From NCBI GenBank assembly GCA_014192625.1, contig BJHM01000029.1, forward strand, positions 1 through 48,951: 48,951 bases of DNA, read 5' to 3'. Numbering within the stretch: the stretch's first letter is position 1; the number at the start of each line of letters is the position of its first letter. Origin of the DNA: Planctomycetota bacterium. GTDB taxonomy: Bacteria; Planctomycetota; UBA1135; UBA2386. Of this stretch, positions 17,306 to 28,551 are shown one piece after another. The translations under genes and the position numbers were made by a program. The notes beneath the pieces were generated by a model, which was given only the letters and a program-made list of their open reading frames with translations, was not told the DNA's origin and did not search any database.

Positions 17306-20230
17306 TCAACGCTGCAAAAGTCGATTGCCAGCAGCGGGGCCAGTGGTCAGGTAGGCAGCTCGCCAGAGTCCGCCGGAACCTTGGTGGTCCACGACGCGCA
17401 GCGCGAGGGTGTGGGGACCTGGCTCCAGGCGCAGGCCAAGCTCGGCCACCGAGGCCTGCAGCCAAACGGACGTTTCCGTTTTGGCATCGCCAAATTGCGC
17501 GATCGCCTCGCCGTCGAGCCAAACCGTGGCGCTGTCGTCAATCCCTTCAAAAACCAAGCGCGCAGGCTGGTTGCGAAACGACTCCGGCACCACGATCACC
17601 AGCTGATACCAAGCAATGCCGGTGAACTGCTGCAGGTCCGAAGCCTGATTCTCCCAATGCGCTCCGGCGCGCATTTCGCGCCAAGGCAACGGCGCAGTGT
17701 CGGTAGACGGCAATTGCCAGCTACCGGCAAGGCCTTCATCCTTCGGATCCGTGCGGAACCGCCAGATGGGAAGGTTGATGCGCTGCTCATCGAGGAGCGA
17801 GCGCAACTCTTTTCGCGTAGTCGCGGACAACGATCTGCTGGGGGCTTTCCCATCTCTCAGGTGCAGCAGCAATTGGTGTTCGACATAACGGCCTGCCGGC
17901 GTTTTGCGATCAAGGCAACTGACGAGCAACCGCCCCGCCCCATAGTTGGTGTCGAACGCGAACAGGTGCGCCCGCACATCCGGCAGATCGTGCGTCTCCC
18001 AGAATGCGAGGATCGGATCCACCTGATCGAGCCACGCTCCATAGGGCATCATTCGGCCGCCATCGAGATCGAATGGCTGCAGTTCGATCAACATGCGAGC
18101 GGGCAGCCGTTCATGCACTGGATGCGGCGGCGCAAATGGCGCACCGGTGAGATACCACTTGCTCTCGCTGAGTGGCGCAAACGGCTGGCCATCGACATGC
18201 AGATAGATGCGCGCGCCGTTTTCTAGCGCATCAAGCGTGGCCGCATCGAGTCGATCGACAACCTGGACGCCGTTTGGCCGGACATCCAAAAACAAGGGCA
18301 GCGCCCACACATCAAAGGAAGCCTGAACGCCATCGATCTTGCCCTGCACGGACACCGGCGTGGGGCTCGTGACTGGCAACAGGCGGGTAAGGCAGTGTTG
18401 CTCCGAAGGCTTTGTTGCGCCGCGAACAAGTCGCGCATGGATTGGTTGGCCAGTTTGGCCGACGACAAACGCGCGGGCATCGTCCATGGTGTCGAGGCAC
18501 AGCATGTCATCGCCTTGCCATTGCCATACAGCGGCATCCCACTTTGGTCGTCCCAGGTCGTCAATCAGGCCCATGCGCGCCTTCGGAAAATCGCGCGCCA
18601 CCGACACCACATAGCCGGCATCGGGAATCTGCATCCGCAATCGTTCGATTTGATAGCGCCGTGTTCGCATCGCGTAGTCGCGCGCAATCGGCGCCAAGGT
18701 TGCTAACTGCGCACTACCAAACTGGTCGCTAATCCAGTTCTCAAAACGCACCTGGTCTGTTTGACATAGCGGCTGCCAGAAGCGCGGTTCTTTGCCGTTG
18801 ATTTGATCCCAAGCGGGACGGTCCGCCCAGGTGTCTGCCGCGATGCATTCGCCAAGCAGCAATGGCTTCTCGCCGTGCGCGGCTACGTAGTGCTTGAACT
18901 CGGCGAGTCGAACCGGCCACCAACGATTGTTGCCGTACGGATGCTCATCCCAGAAATCGGTGACGCGCTGCCAGCCAATCCAAGAACTGTCATCGACGAC
19001 CAAGGTGTTTGGCACGGCCGCATGGCATGCATCAAATAGATCTTGGATGACTTGCAGTTCGGCACTCTGGCCGGTTTCGCAAGTGAGGCTGCGAAAAGCA
19101 ACGGCGGGATGACCTGCATCCAGAGCGAAGAACTCGCGATACTCACGCAACAGTTCATCGCGGTGCGCAGCATCGATCTGCGGATGCCACGTTGGATATT
19201 CTTGCCACACGATCATGCCGAGTTCATCGCACAGGTCGTAGACGCAGGGCGGCGGCACAAACAGGCAGCACTTTAGGGTGTTGAAGCCAAGGCTGCGGAA
19301 ATACTCGATCTCACGGCGCCAGCGCGGTGCATTACTCAGCGGTGCAAGATCTGGCGGGGAGAATCCCCAGTGCAGAATGCCGCGCACCGACAGTGGCACG
19401 CCGTTCCATTTTATCGTCGTGCCATCTGCTTGCAGCGTACGAAACCCAACACGCCGATCCAAGCTGTCGAGTTCGCGCGAGTCTGCAGTGAGGAGGCGGC
19501 AACGCACGCCGTAGAGCGCAGGACTTTTTGGCGACCAGAGTCTGTGGTTATGGATCTGTAGCGTGCCCTTGCCGATCCCGTCCACAATCACAAGTGTGAC
19601 CTGGCCAACCGGCTTGCTGCCGTCGAGCACTTCCACCAAGGCCGATAACGCTTGATTCGACGCATGTCCAAGCACTGCGAGGCTCGCCTGCAACGAGCCG
19701 TCCGCATGGCCAAACGCAAAAAATGCGTTGCGATCCAGCACTGCATCACGATCGATGCACAGCGTGACGGATTGCCAGATGCCGCCGAAGTGTGGCTCAA
19801 TGATGGGCAGGAAACCCTGCGTGTTATGGCCGACACGTTCGTCACAACGCACCTCGACAACATCCTTGCCATCCCACTGCAGTGCATCGGTGAGTGTCGC
19901 TCGAAATGGCGTCCAACCGCCCAAATGCTGCGCCACTTCCTTGCCGTTGCAAAACACCGTCGCGTGCGTAGCCACAGCAGCGAACTCGATACGGACAGCA
20001 GCGCCGCGCCACTCAGGTTGCAATGGCAACGCATGGCGATAGCAGGCAACACCATCAAAGCTAATGCCCAGTTCGGTCTCAAAAGTGCCCGGCACCTCGG
20101 CCGTTTTTGGGTAGCTCCGTGCCGCGTCGCGGGGCTCGGTTGCGAGGTCCCAAGAACCATCGAGTGAGATGCGGTCTTGCGCTAGCAGCGGGAAACCCAC
20201 GAGGCAAAGTAGTGCAAGTAGTGTTCGCAT
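17306..20230 (-). CDS. Secreted GH2-like glycoside hydrolase
   Basis: The protein has 974 residues with a Sec signal (MRTLLALLCLVGFPLLAQ). Residues ~20-155 form the GH2 sugar-binding jelly roll (GSWDLATEP, YRHALPL, GGWTPFRATLTDAL). An Ig-like domain follows, then a TIM barrel starting near residue 275 (KWNGVPLSVRGILHWGFSPPDL). The acid/base candidate is E385 in SLTCETGQS; the Asn that precedes this Glu in almost all GH2 enzymes is Cys here. The nucleophile candidate is E461 in PLLLGECIAAD. The C-terminal ~150 residues form a second jelly roll with WYQLVIVVPESFR and VWLDGEAIAQFGD. A beta-galactosidase, beta-mannosidase or beta-glucuronidase activity cannot be distinguished. The start codon lies 1 nt after the M32 stop, so the two are co-translated. 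Confidence 0.8.
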   Translation of the reverse strand: MRTLLALLCLVGFPLLAQDRISLDGSWDLATEPRDAARSYPKTAEVPGTFETELGISFDGVACYRHALPLQPEWRGAAVRIEFAAVATHATVFCNGKEVAQHLGGWTPFRATLTDALQWDGKDVVEVRCDERVGHNTQGFLPIIEPHFGGIWQSVTLCIDRDAVLDRNAFFAFGHADGSLQASLAVLGHASNQALSALVEVLDGSKPVGQVTLVIVDGIGKGTLQIHNHRLWSPKSPALYGVRCRLLTADSRELDSLDRRVGFRTLQADGTTIKWNGVPLSVRGILHWGFSPPDLAPLSNAPRWRREIEYFRSLGFNTLKCCLFVPPPCVYDLCDELGMIVWQEYPTWHPQIDAAHRDELLREYREFFALDAGHPAVAFRSLTCETGQSAELQVIQDLFDACHAAVPNTLVVDDSSWIGWQRVTDFWDEHPYGNNRWWPVRLAEFKHYVAAHGEKPLLLGECIAADTWADRPAWDQINGKEPRFWQPLCQTDQVRFENWISDQFGSAQLATLAPIARDYAMRTRRYQIERLRMQIPDAGYVVSVARDFPKARMGLIDDLGRPKWDAAVWQWQGDDMLCLDTMDDARAFVVGQTGQPIHARLVRGATKPSEQHCLTRLLPVTSPTPVSVQGKIDGVQASFDVWALPLFLDVRPNGVQVVDRLDAATLDALENGARIYLHVDGQPFAPLSESKWYLTGAPFAPPHPVHERLPARMLIELQPFDLDGGRMMPYGAWLDQVDPILAFWETHDLPDVRAHLFAFDTNYGAGRLLVSCLDRKTPAGRYVEHQLLLHLRDGKAPSRSLSATTRKELRSLLDEQRINLPIWRFRTDPKDEGLAGSWQLPSTDTAPLPWREMRAGAHWENQASDLQQFTGIAWYQLVIVVPESFRNQPARLVFEGIDDSATVWLDGEAIAQFGDAKTETSVWLQASVAELGLRLEPGPHTLALRVVDHQGSGGLWRAAYLTTGPAAGNRLLQR

Positions 20231-20231
20231 G

Positions 20232-21737
20232 TCAGATCTCGTAGACCGCGCAGAGCTTTGCTTCGAGATAGCTGAGGAACGCCTCGCTCGACAGCGGCGC
20301 CGAAGTCACGCGCTGGCACAATTCACTTGGCGTATAGCGGCGGCCGTGTTGATGGATGTTGCTGCGCAGCCACTCGCGCAGGTCGGCGAACGTACCGCGC
20401 GCAAGCTGGTCATCAAAGTCAGGGATCGCACGCCGCGCCGCTGCCGCAAACTGCGCCGCATACAAATTGCCAAGGGTATAGGTTGGGAAATAACCAAACA
20501 GGCCGCACGACCAGTGCACATCTTGCAGGCAGCCACGCCGATCATCGGGAACCTCAACGCCCAGATAATCGAGGTAGAGGCGGTTCCATTGCAGAGGCAG
20601 GTCTTTCACATCAAGGTCGCCGTGAAGGAGAGCGGTCTCCAGCTCGAATCGCACCATCACATGCAAATCGTAGGTCGCTTCGTCTGCTTCAACTCGGATC
20701 AGACTCGGGGAAACGACGTTGGCGGTCCGGTAAATCATGTCTGCATCAAAAGGCACCGCCAACGGACCAAGTTCGCGCATTGCGTTTTGCTTGCACCATT
20801 GCCAGAACGCGCGGCTTTTGCCGACATGGTTTTCCCATAGCCGACTCTGACTTTCGTGGATCCCGAGTGAAACCGCTTCCGCCAGCGGGGTTCCCTGATG
20901 GTCTTTATCAAGGCCTTGCTCGTAGAGACCATGGCCGCCCTCATGCATCGTCGAGCCTAGCGCATCGAGCACGTTGTCCTTGTGGAAGCGGGTGGTGAGT
21001 CGCACGTCGTCGAGCGTGCCGCAGCAGAACGGATGCGCGCTGCGGTCGAGCCTGCCGCGGGTAAAATCAAAGGTCATTGCCGACAGAACCGCGCGCACGA
21101 AGGCTTCTTGGCGCGGCACTTCAAACTCTACTTTGGCTAGCGACTCGTCAGGCTTGCGACCACGTGCATCAAGCTTGGCCCGCAGCTCGACAAGCCGCTT
21201 TCGCAACGGTGTGAACAGTGCGCGCAAGTCTGTCGCGTTCATGCCCGGTTCGTAGAGGTCAGCGAGCGCATCCCAGCGCGACTGGCCGGACGATTTCAAG
21301 CAGTCAGCCTTTAGCCTTTGCAGTTCAAGCATCCGCGTGAGCCACGGTTGAAAACCTGCGTAGTTGCTGTCGGCGCGCGCCTGCGCCCACGCTTTTTGAG
21401 CGCGGCTCTCCGTTGCCGCGAGTTCGCGCACGAGAGACTCGGGGAGCAGCGTTGCTCGGTCATAATCGCGACGCATACCACGCAGGTTGGCGTGCAAAAA
21501 TAAATCGCTGCGCATGGCGGCATCTTGTTCACAGACTTTTAGCCATGCGTCGATGCGCGGATCCGTCGCCCGCTCATGTGATAACGCCGCCAACTCGGCA
21601 AGTTGCAAAGCCCTTAGATCGCCACCGCCGGGCGGCATGCCAGTCTCTTGATCCCAGCTCAGCACCGACGCGGCAGAGGAAAGGACGAACGTCTTCTTGC
21701 TGTGCGCACACAGTTCTTCGTAGGCGGCTTTAGCCAT
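20232..21737 (-). CDS. M32 family metallocarboxypeptidase (Taq type)
   Basis: This zinc-dependent, cytoplasmic carboxypeptidase releases C-terminal residues from peptides. The 501-residue length is typical. The active-site HExxH is H265-E266-G-G-H269 in TMHEGGHGLYEQG, and the third ligand is E295 in GIHESQSRLWENHVG. Other family signatures are the N-terminal SWDQETGMPPGG and, near the C-terminus, GYFPTYTLGNLYAAQ. It has no signal peptide. It follows the HEAT/VWA gene by 25 bp and abuts the GH2-like gene, although the products are unlikely to share a substrate. Confidence 0.95.
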   Translation of the reverse strand: MAKAAYEELCAHSKKTFVLSSAASVLSWDQETGMPPGGGDLRALQLAELAALSHERATDPRIDAWLKVCEQDAAMRSDLFLHANLRGMRRDYDRATLLPESLVRELAATESRAQKAWAQARADSNYAGFQPWLTRMLELQRLKADCLKSSGQSRWDALADLYEPGMNATDLRALFTPLRKRLVELRAKLDARGRKPDESLAKVEFEVPRQEAFVRAVLSAMTFDFTRGRLDRSAHPFCCGTLDDVRLTTRFHKDNVLDALGSTMHEGGHGLYEQGLDKDHQGTPLAEAVSLGIHESQSRLWENHVGKSRAFWQWCKQNAMRELGPLAVPFDADMIYRTANVVSPSLIRVEADEATYDLHVMVRFELETALLHGDLDVKDLPLQWNRLYLDYLGVEVPDDRRGCLQDVHWSCGLFGYFPTYTLGNLYAAQFAAAARRAIPDFDDQLARGTFADLREWLRSNIHQHGRRYTPSELCQRVTSAPLSSEAFLSYLEAKLCAVYEI

Positions 21738-21762
21738 GCAATAGCAGACTACAATCGAGCCA

Positions 21763-23823
21763 TCACCGCGCCACGATGCTGTCGCCGCCGCTATCTTTTG
21801 CCAGCCGCTCCAGGAAGTCGCTCTTGCCGCCTAGGGCAATGGTATGAATCCGAATGCCGCGCAGGCGATTCCAGCGCCGCACTTCATCTGCCAATTGGTT
21901 GCCATCGACGATGGTGCCCACGCTCGGATAACCGTCAGTAAGCAAGTAAATCGTGTCTACTTCTGGATCCGTGAACGCCAGTTCCAACGCCGCAAAGACA
22001 TTTGTCGCACCACGGGAGACCAGGTCTCGCGCCGCCGTTTGCAGTGCCGCGTGTTGTTTTTGATCGATCAACCGTGCCGAAAATGCCTGTGCCTCGCTGC
22101 CAAACCAGATCAGATTGCACCTGCCTTTTTGCGGCAACAGCGGCACGACTCGCTCGAGTTGCGTCTTTGCTGCTTCGAGGCGCGTCTTGCCGCCAGTGCC
22201 AAACTGTTCGAGCATGCTGCCGGAGATATCGAGTACGAACACAACGCGTTCACTGCTGACCTGCAGATTCCAATAGGTCGCCACCGTGCCGCCAGTAGCT
22301 TTGGCGCTGGGCTTTGGCAGGTCTTTTGGCGGCGGCACCGCAAAGTTTTTGCCATTTTGCTGCCACCAAGTGAGCCATTGCTGCTGCTCGAGGAGTGACA
22401 GCTGGGTGAGATCTTGCAGCGCGGCAAGTAGATCGCTGCGCAGTCGACCCTGTTCTTTATCGAGGCGATTGATCAGGACCGGGATCGCATCTTTGTGTCG
22501 CAGTGCTGCCAATAACTGGACTGCTGCTGCGCGCACGCTGAGGTTTTTGTTTTCGATTGCCGTCAATGCCGGCGGCAAGGCCAGGGCGAGCGTCGGTCTC
22601 CGTTCGGCGAGCAATCGCAAGGCAACAGCCTGTAGTTGCGGCATAGGACTGAAAGCCGCAAGGAGCAACACCTCGCCAAACGCGGGATCGGCAAAGCGAA
22701 GTTCATAAAGTGCGGCGAGTGCAATGGCCCGCGCTTCATCGTTGCCGGTCTTTTGCAGTTCCGTGAGCAACGCCTGGGCTTGCAGATCGCCGATCCGCAC
22801 CAAGCCTGCCGCTGCCGCATCTCTTACCGGACCAGGTTCGTGCAATAACTTGCCGAGTGCGGTGCGCGCGGGATCGCCACCGAGTCGGCCAAGGCATTCG
22901 GCGAGAAACGCACGAGCTAGTGGATCCTTTGGCACGGCAGCATCGCTGACCAGGAAGCGTGCCACTGCGTCGTTGGCAAGCGCTGCCGCCCATGCGGGTT
23001 CCACCTTTTTGCCGAATGGATCGTCCGCCCTTGCGCCGTGCAAAAGGATGAGTGGCAGGTACTCGGCAATGGGCTTAATCAGGAAGCCCTGCAGCACGGC
23101 GGCATGCGCCTGTGCATCGAGCGGCTTGCCTCGTTTGTGCAAATCAAGCGCACAAGCACCGGCCATCGGATGCTTGTGCTGGTCGAGTTGTAGCAATGCT
23201 GCACACGCCATCTCGATGTCGTTGTCACGCGCGAGTTGCACTCGTAACTCGTCAATATCGACGTCGCCGACAACGTCTTTCAATGCGCGCAGCGCTGGCA
23301 AACGGTCACGGCCAGCGGCAGTGCGAAGTTCGTGCAACACCGCGTTGCGTGCGGTTCTGAGTTCGCTTTGGCCCAGTGCATTGAGCAGTGATATTCTTTG
23401 GCTGCGATTGTTGCGTTGCGCTATCAACTCGGTGGTCAATACGGCAATGCCTTCCTCACCTTGCTTTGCGATGCTTATCGCGATGAGGTCTTGAAGGTAC
23501 AGATTGGTTTCCCGACGTAGCAGCGGTGCCAACGTTGCCACGGCAAGAGGCCGAACGGACCCGCCGATCGCCTTCACCAAGTCCTGCCGGTAGCCGAGTT
23601 CTTTTGCCGTTTGCAGTTCGCGCAGCAACAGTTCGGTCACCGCGGGCTCGGCGTAGGGGCCTAGATCGCGCACTGCCCGACGACGATCCGCTTCGGGTTT
23701 ATCCTCGACCTTGGTGAAGTTGGCGAGCGCGGCTTCGGATGAGCGTGGCTTCTGCGCTGGGAGTGTCGCCGAGAGGCAATAGGCGAGCAGCAGCAGGCGT
23801 TGACAACAGACCGACAATGTCAT
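21763..23823 (-). CDS. Secreted HEAT-repeat and von Willebrand A domain protein
   Basis: The protein has 686 residues with a signal peptide (RLLLLAYCLSATLPAQ). Residues ~30-480 are Ala/Leu-rich helical repeats of HEAT type. The C-terminal ~180 residues form a VWA domain: RVVFVLDISGSMLEQFG holds the MIDAS DxSxS motif, YLLTDGYPSVG supplies the later MIDAS Asp, and IRIHTIALGGKSDFLERLA closes the fold. It likely binds a partner protein or ligand via a metal ion in the periplasm. It begins a minus-strand run with the M32 and GH2-like genes. HEAT-VWA secreted proteins are frequent in Planctomycetota genomes (general knowledge, not checked here). Function unknown. Confidence 0.8.
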   Translation of the reverse strand: MTLSVCCQRLLLLAYCLSATLPAQKPRSSEAALANFTKVEDKPEADRRRAVRDLGPYAEPAVTELLLRELQTAKELGYRQDLVKAIGGSVRPLAVATLAPLLRRETNLYLQDLIAISIAKQGEEGIAVLTTELIAQRNNRSQRISLLNALGQSELRTARNAVLHELRTAAGRDRLPALRALKDVVGDVDIDELRVQLARDNDIEMACAALLQLDQHKHPMAGACALDLHKRGKPLDAQAHAAVLQGFLIKPIAEYLPLILLHGARADDPFGKKVEPAWAAALANDAVARFLVSDAAVPKDPLARAFLAECLGRLGGDPARTALGKLLHEPGPVRDAAAAGLVRIGDLQAQALLTELQKTGNDEARAIALAALYELRFADPAFGEVLLLAAFSPMPQLQAVALRLLAERRPTLALALPPALTAIENKNLSVRAAAVQLLAALRHKDAIPVLINRLDKEQGRLRSDLLAALQDLTQLSLLEQQQWLTWWQQNGKNFAVPPPKDLPKPSAKATGGTVATYWNLQVSSERVVFVLDISGSMLEQFGTGGKTRLEAAKTQLERVVPLLPQKGRCNLIWFGSEAQAFSARLIDQKQHAALQTAARDLVSRGATNVFAALELAFTDPEVDTIYLLTDGYPSVGTIVDGNQLADEVRRWNRLRGIRIHTIALGGKSDFLERLAKDSGGDSIVAR

Positions 23824-24191
23824 GCAAGTAGCTGACCCGTTCGCAAGGATAAGGGCAACGCGGATGCACTAAGTGCTATGGCTTGCTTGCAGGGTTACGC
23901 TGCTATGCCCTAAAGCCCTTACCTAGGAAAGGCGCTGACTTGTGACGACTGCGCAGCGAAACAGCGCAACGGGCCGCACGCCGGGCATGATTTTTACCTT
24001 GCTACACCATGATACGACTGGACCTCGCGAGCTCTCTACGACTCCGGCTGGCCACTCAAATGCAGCGCGCGCAGGCCTTAGGCAAGCTCGGTCTAGCTCG
24101 TCGAGCCGCGCAATGGCAAACTCATAGGGCCGATCGAAGTTGTGCTCGGTGAGATCCGATTCAGCTGATAAAAATCTGACCTGACACACAG
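23824..24191. other. 368-bp divergent intergenic region
   Basis: The region lies between the minus-strand HEAT/VWA gene and the plus-strand kinase-like gene, so it should hold two divergent promoters. No strong -35/-10 pair, operator palindrome or small gene could be picked by eye. Confidence 0.5.
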
Positions 24192-24833
24192 ATGAACGAC
24201 GCAAAAAAAGACAGCCTTTGGGACCTCGCGCCCGGAGTAGTGCATCACCTTGGCAATGTGTTATTCACGCTGCAGGGCCGGGCCGTTCTGTTGCCGGCCA
24301 GTCGCGAGCGAGACAGTTTGCTCGAGGGCGCAACCCGCGCCCAACACACCCTGCAGGCGCTACGGTGGATGCTCGGCGAAGGACTCGAACAGCCTGTGGC
24401 TACCGGCGAAGTGGTGCAGCGCTTGGTCGAACTGCTTCGAGTCGGCTACCGGGAAAACGGGATCAGCCTGCTCTGCACGGAGGCTCATGCTACTTCCGCC
24501 TGCGACCCTATTTTGATGACGCGCCTCCTCACCACACTTTGCCGGACCGCCAGTGCCGGGGTCGGTGGTGGCGGTAAAATTCATCTTTATTGCGTCGACG
24601 ACGCTGGCGAACTGCTGCTTTTGCTGCGGGTCGAGGGGTTGGCTGCGACCCTGCGGTTTCCGCTTTCAGCAGAACGGTTGCGCGAACAAATGCAGGCTGA
24701 ACTGGCATCACTTCGCGCAAATTTGACTGTGGATGCCACAGACTCCTGCGTCTCGATACGCTGGACCGCGTTGCACAAAGGCATTCACCAATCCTTGGTC
24801 CGCTCTTCACTGCAGATTGATGTTTCGGACTAG
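24192..24833 (+). CDS. Degenerate histidine-kinase-like (ChpT-like) phosphotransfer protein
   Basis: The protein has 213 residues with no signal or membrane segment. The N-terminus LAPGVVHHLGNVLFTLQGRA reads like a kinase DHp helix with H18 in the phospho-acceptor place (H-H-L-G-N-V-L against the usual HELxNPL). A second helix (LEGATRAQHTLQALRWML) would complete a DHp hairpin. The following ~130 residues have the strand-helix order of a GHKL ATPase (DPILMTRLLTTLCRTASAG where the N-box should be, and LLLLLRVEGL where the G1 box should be). The catalytic Asn, Asp and glycine motifs are missing. The layout and length resemble ChpT-type histidine phosphotransferases. It lies 49 nt upstream of the PhoB-type gene. 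The family assignment is by pattern only. Confidence 0.5.
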   Translation: MNDAKKDSLWDLAPGVVHHLGNVLFTLQGRAVLLPASRERDSLLEGATRAQHTLQALRWMLGEGLEQPVATGEVVQRLVELLRVGYRENGISLLCTEAHATSACDPILMTRLLTTLCRTASAGVGGGGKIHLYCVDDAGELLLLLRVEGLAATLRFPLSAERLREQMQAELASLRANLTVDATDSCVSIRWTALHKGIHQSLVRSSLQIDVSD

Positions 24834-24882
24834 GCTGTTTTTTTGATATTGGTTTTGTCGGGCACAACAGTGAGGGATCAGT

Positions 24883-25581
24883 TTGGCCAAGCCGAAGATT
24901 TTGGTGATCGAAGATGAACCTGACATCCTCGAAATCATCCAATACAACCTGGAACGTGAAGGGCACAAAGTCGTTGCCTGTCGCAATGGTGAGGTGGGAC
25001 TCTCACGGATCCGTACTGAGGATCCCGATCTTATCATTCTTGATCTGATGCTGCCTGGCATGGATGGCGTTGAAGTTTGCCGGCAGGTGAAGAACGATCC
25101 GGTGACGCGGGCGATTCCGGTCATCATGGTCACCGCCAAGGCCGAAGAATCGGACGTGGTGCTTGGTCTCGGAATGGGCGCTGACGACTACCTCAGTAAG
25201 CCGTTCAGTCCAAAGGAACTCATCGCCCGCGTCAAGGTCGTGCTGCGACGCGCACCATTGCGTGAGGAAAGCGGCGGTGGCGAACGTGTCGTGCGCGGCT
25301 CGCTGTCGGTCGATCTCACGCGCCACGAAGCTCGCATTGATGACATCAAGATCGACCTTACGCCAACCGAGATGCGCTTGCTGCACTTCTTGGCCTCGCA
25401 CCCAGGCAGGGTGTTCCCAAGGGCGCACCTTTTGAATCGCGTGATTGGTGAGGATGCCATCGTGACCGATCGCAACATCGACGTGCACGTCCGGGCGCTG
25501 CGACAGAAGCTAGGTGAAAACGCAGAATGGATCGAGACCGTTCGCGGCGTCGGCTACCGTTTCGCGGATGCAGGCAAGTAG
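24883..25581 (+). CDS. PhoB/OmpR-family response regulator
   Basis: The protein has 232 residues. The receiver domain has acidic pocket E10/D11, phospho-acceptor D54 in LIILDLMLPGMDG, the Thr in IMVTAKAEE and the Lys in YLSKPFSPKEL. A C-terminal winged helix (DLTPTEMRLLHFLASHPGRV to VRALRQKLGENAEWIETVRG) binds DNA. Sequence features are closest to PhoB. The start is TTG at 24883, which gives the exact conserved N-terminus (AKPKILVIEDEPD); no in-frame ATG fits. The histidine kinase gene overlaps its 3' end. The phosphate regulon is a plausible target, but no pst/phoU genes are in the window. Confidence 0.92.
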   Translation: MAKPKILVIEDEPDILEIIQYNLEREGHKVVACRNGEVGLSRIRTEDPDLIILDLMLPGMDGVEVCRQVKNDPVTRAIPVIMVTAKAEESDVVLGLGMGADDYLSKPFSPKELIARVKVVLRRAPLREESGGGERVVRGSLSVDLTRHEARIDDIKIDLTPTEMRLLHFLASHPGRVFPRAHLLNRVIGEDAIVTDRNIDVHVRALRQKLGENAEWIETVRGVGYRFADAGK

Positions 25582-26812
25582 AGGCAAGGTGACAGCAAAG
25601 TTGCGGCGCTTTTCCGCCTTTGCGTTGCTAGCTATTGCGGCCGTCCTTTTGCACTACGACTTTGTGTTGCCTTGTATCGCTAGCGTACTCGGGGCAGGTT
25701 TTTTGTTGGGCTGGTTGCATGGCACGCGAGTGTTGCCGATGGTGCCGCTGCCGGTGGAGCCAGTTGCGCTCGAATCCAATCGTGACCTGCTCGATGCGGT
25801 GCTGTGCAGCGTCACCACAGGCGTTTTGGTGGTGCGGCTCAATGGGCTGGTGCCTTTGGCAAGCCCGTTAGCGCGTGAACTGCTCGAACTCACGCCGCTC
25901 GCCACTGGCAGTTTCCGCATGAGTTCTCTGGTGCCATGGCCGCTGCTCGATCGCGCGATTGAGAGCTGCACGGCGACCGGTCAAATCCAGCGCTTCGAGT
26001 CGATCTATCCCAAGAACCCTGAGCGCTCGTTCGCCGTGCAAGTCAGTCCTTGGCGAGTCGACGGAGTGAGTGCCGGTGCCGTCATCGTGCTCGATGATCA
26101 AACCTTGCTACGCCAACTCGAAACACATCGCCGTGACTTTGTTGCCAATGTAAGCCATGAGCTAAAAACGCCGCTCTCCGCTATCCAAGGCTTCGTCGAG
26201 ACTTTGCTCGATGACCGCGAGATGCCGGCGGCCTTGCAATTGCGTTTTTTATCGCGCGTGGCGGTGCAAACCGAACGCCTTGCCATTTTGGTGAGCGACT
26301 TGCTGACGCTTTCTCGGCTTGATGAAGAGATGGCTTTTACGAACGGCACCGAACCGGTGGACGTTCGTTTGCTGGTGCAGGAAGTGCTGCGCGACCTTTT
26401 GTCACTCGCGGAACGCAAGCAGGTTTCCATCGTCGAAGTGCTGCCGAGTAGCGCCGTCATAGTTGCCGGCGAGCGCGAGTCGCTGCGGCAGATCTTCAGC
26501 AACTTGATCGACAACGCGATCAAATACACTCCCTCAGGCGGCAGCGTAACTGTGCGACTGCGAAGCGAAACAGATGCGCAGTTTGAGGTGATCGATACCG
26601 GCATTGGCCTTTTGCCAGCGGATCAGGAACGGGTGTTCGAGCGGTTCTATCGCGTTGACAAAGCTCGCTCGCGCGAATTGGGTGGCACTGGGCTTGGCCT
26701 GTCGATCGTCAAAAACACCGTGCGAATCCACGGTGGATCACTTGGCGTTCGCAGCCAAGTCGGCAAAGGCAGCACCTTCTGGGTGCGGCTGCCGATTGCC
26801 GAAGCGGACTGA
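25568..26812 (+). CDS. PhoR-type sensor histidine kinase
   Basis: The protein has about 414 residues. Two N-terminal membrane segments (around FSAFALLAIAAVLLHYDF and ASVLGAGFLLGWLHG) leave almost no periplasmic loop, as in PhoR. A PAS-like region follows (LLDAVLCSVTTGVLVV). The DHp H-box is FVANVSHELKTPLSAIQGF with phospho-acceptor H197. N-box FSNLIDNAIKYTPSGG, G1 VIDTGIGL and G2 GGTGLGLSIVKN are intact, so the kinase should be active. The ATG at 25568 overlaps the regulator gene by 14 nt; a GTG at 25589 with GAGG just upstream is an alternative. It is the expected partner of the adjacent PhoB-type regulator. Confidence 0.92.
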   Translation: MQASRGKVTAKLRRFSAFALLAIAAVLLHYDFVLPCIASVLGAGFLLGWLHGTRVLPMVPLPVEPVALESNRDLLDAVLCSVTTGVLVVRLNGLVPLASPLARELLELTPLATGSFRMSSLVPWPLLDRAIESCTATGQIQRFESIYPKNPERSFAVQVSPWRVDGVSAGAVIVLDDQTLLRQLETHRRDFVANVSHELKTPLSAIQGFVETLLDDREMPAALQLRFLSRVAVQTERLAILVSDLLTLSRLDEEMAFTNGTEPVDVRLLVQEVLRDLLSLAERKQVSIVEVLPSSAVIVAGERESLRQIFSNLIDNAIKYTPSGGSVTVRLRSETDAQFEVIDTGIGLLPADQERVFERFYRVDKARSRELGGTGLGLSIVKNTVRIHGGSLGVRSQVGKGSTFWVRLPIAEAD

Positions 26813-26837
26813 GAATCAAATTAGCAGCGCGCTGCGA

Positions 26838-28508
<1,671 letters not shown>

Positions 28509-28551
28509 AGAAGGGCGCAAGGATGCGGATTGCGAGCGCATCGTGCAAGTC

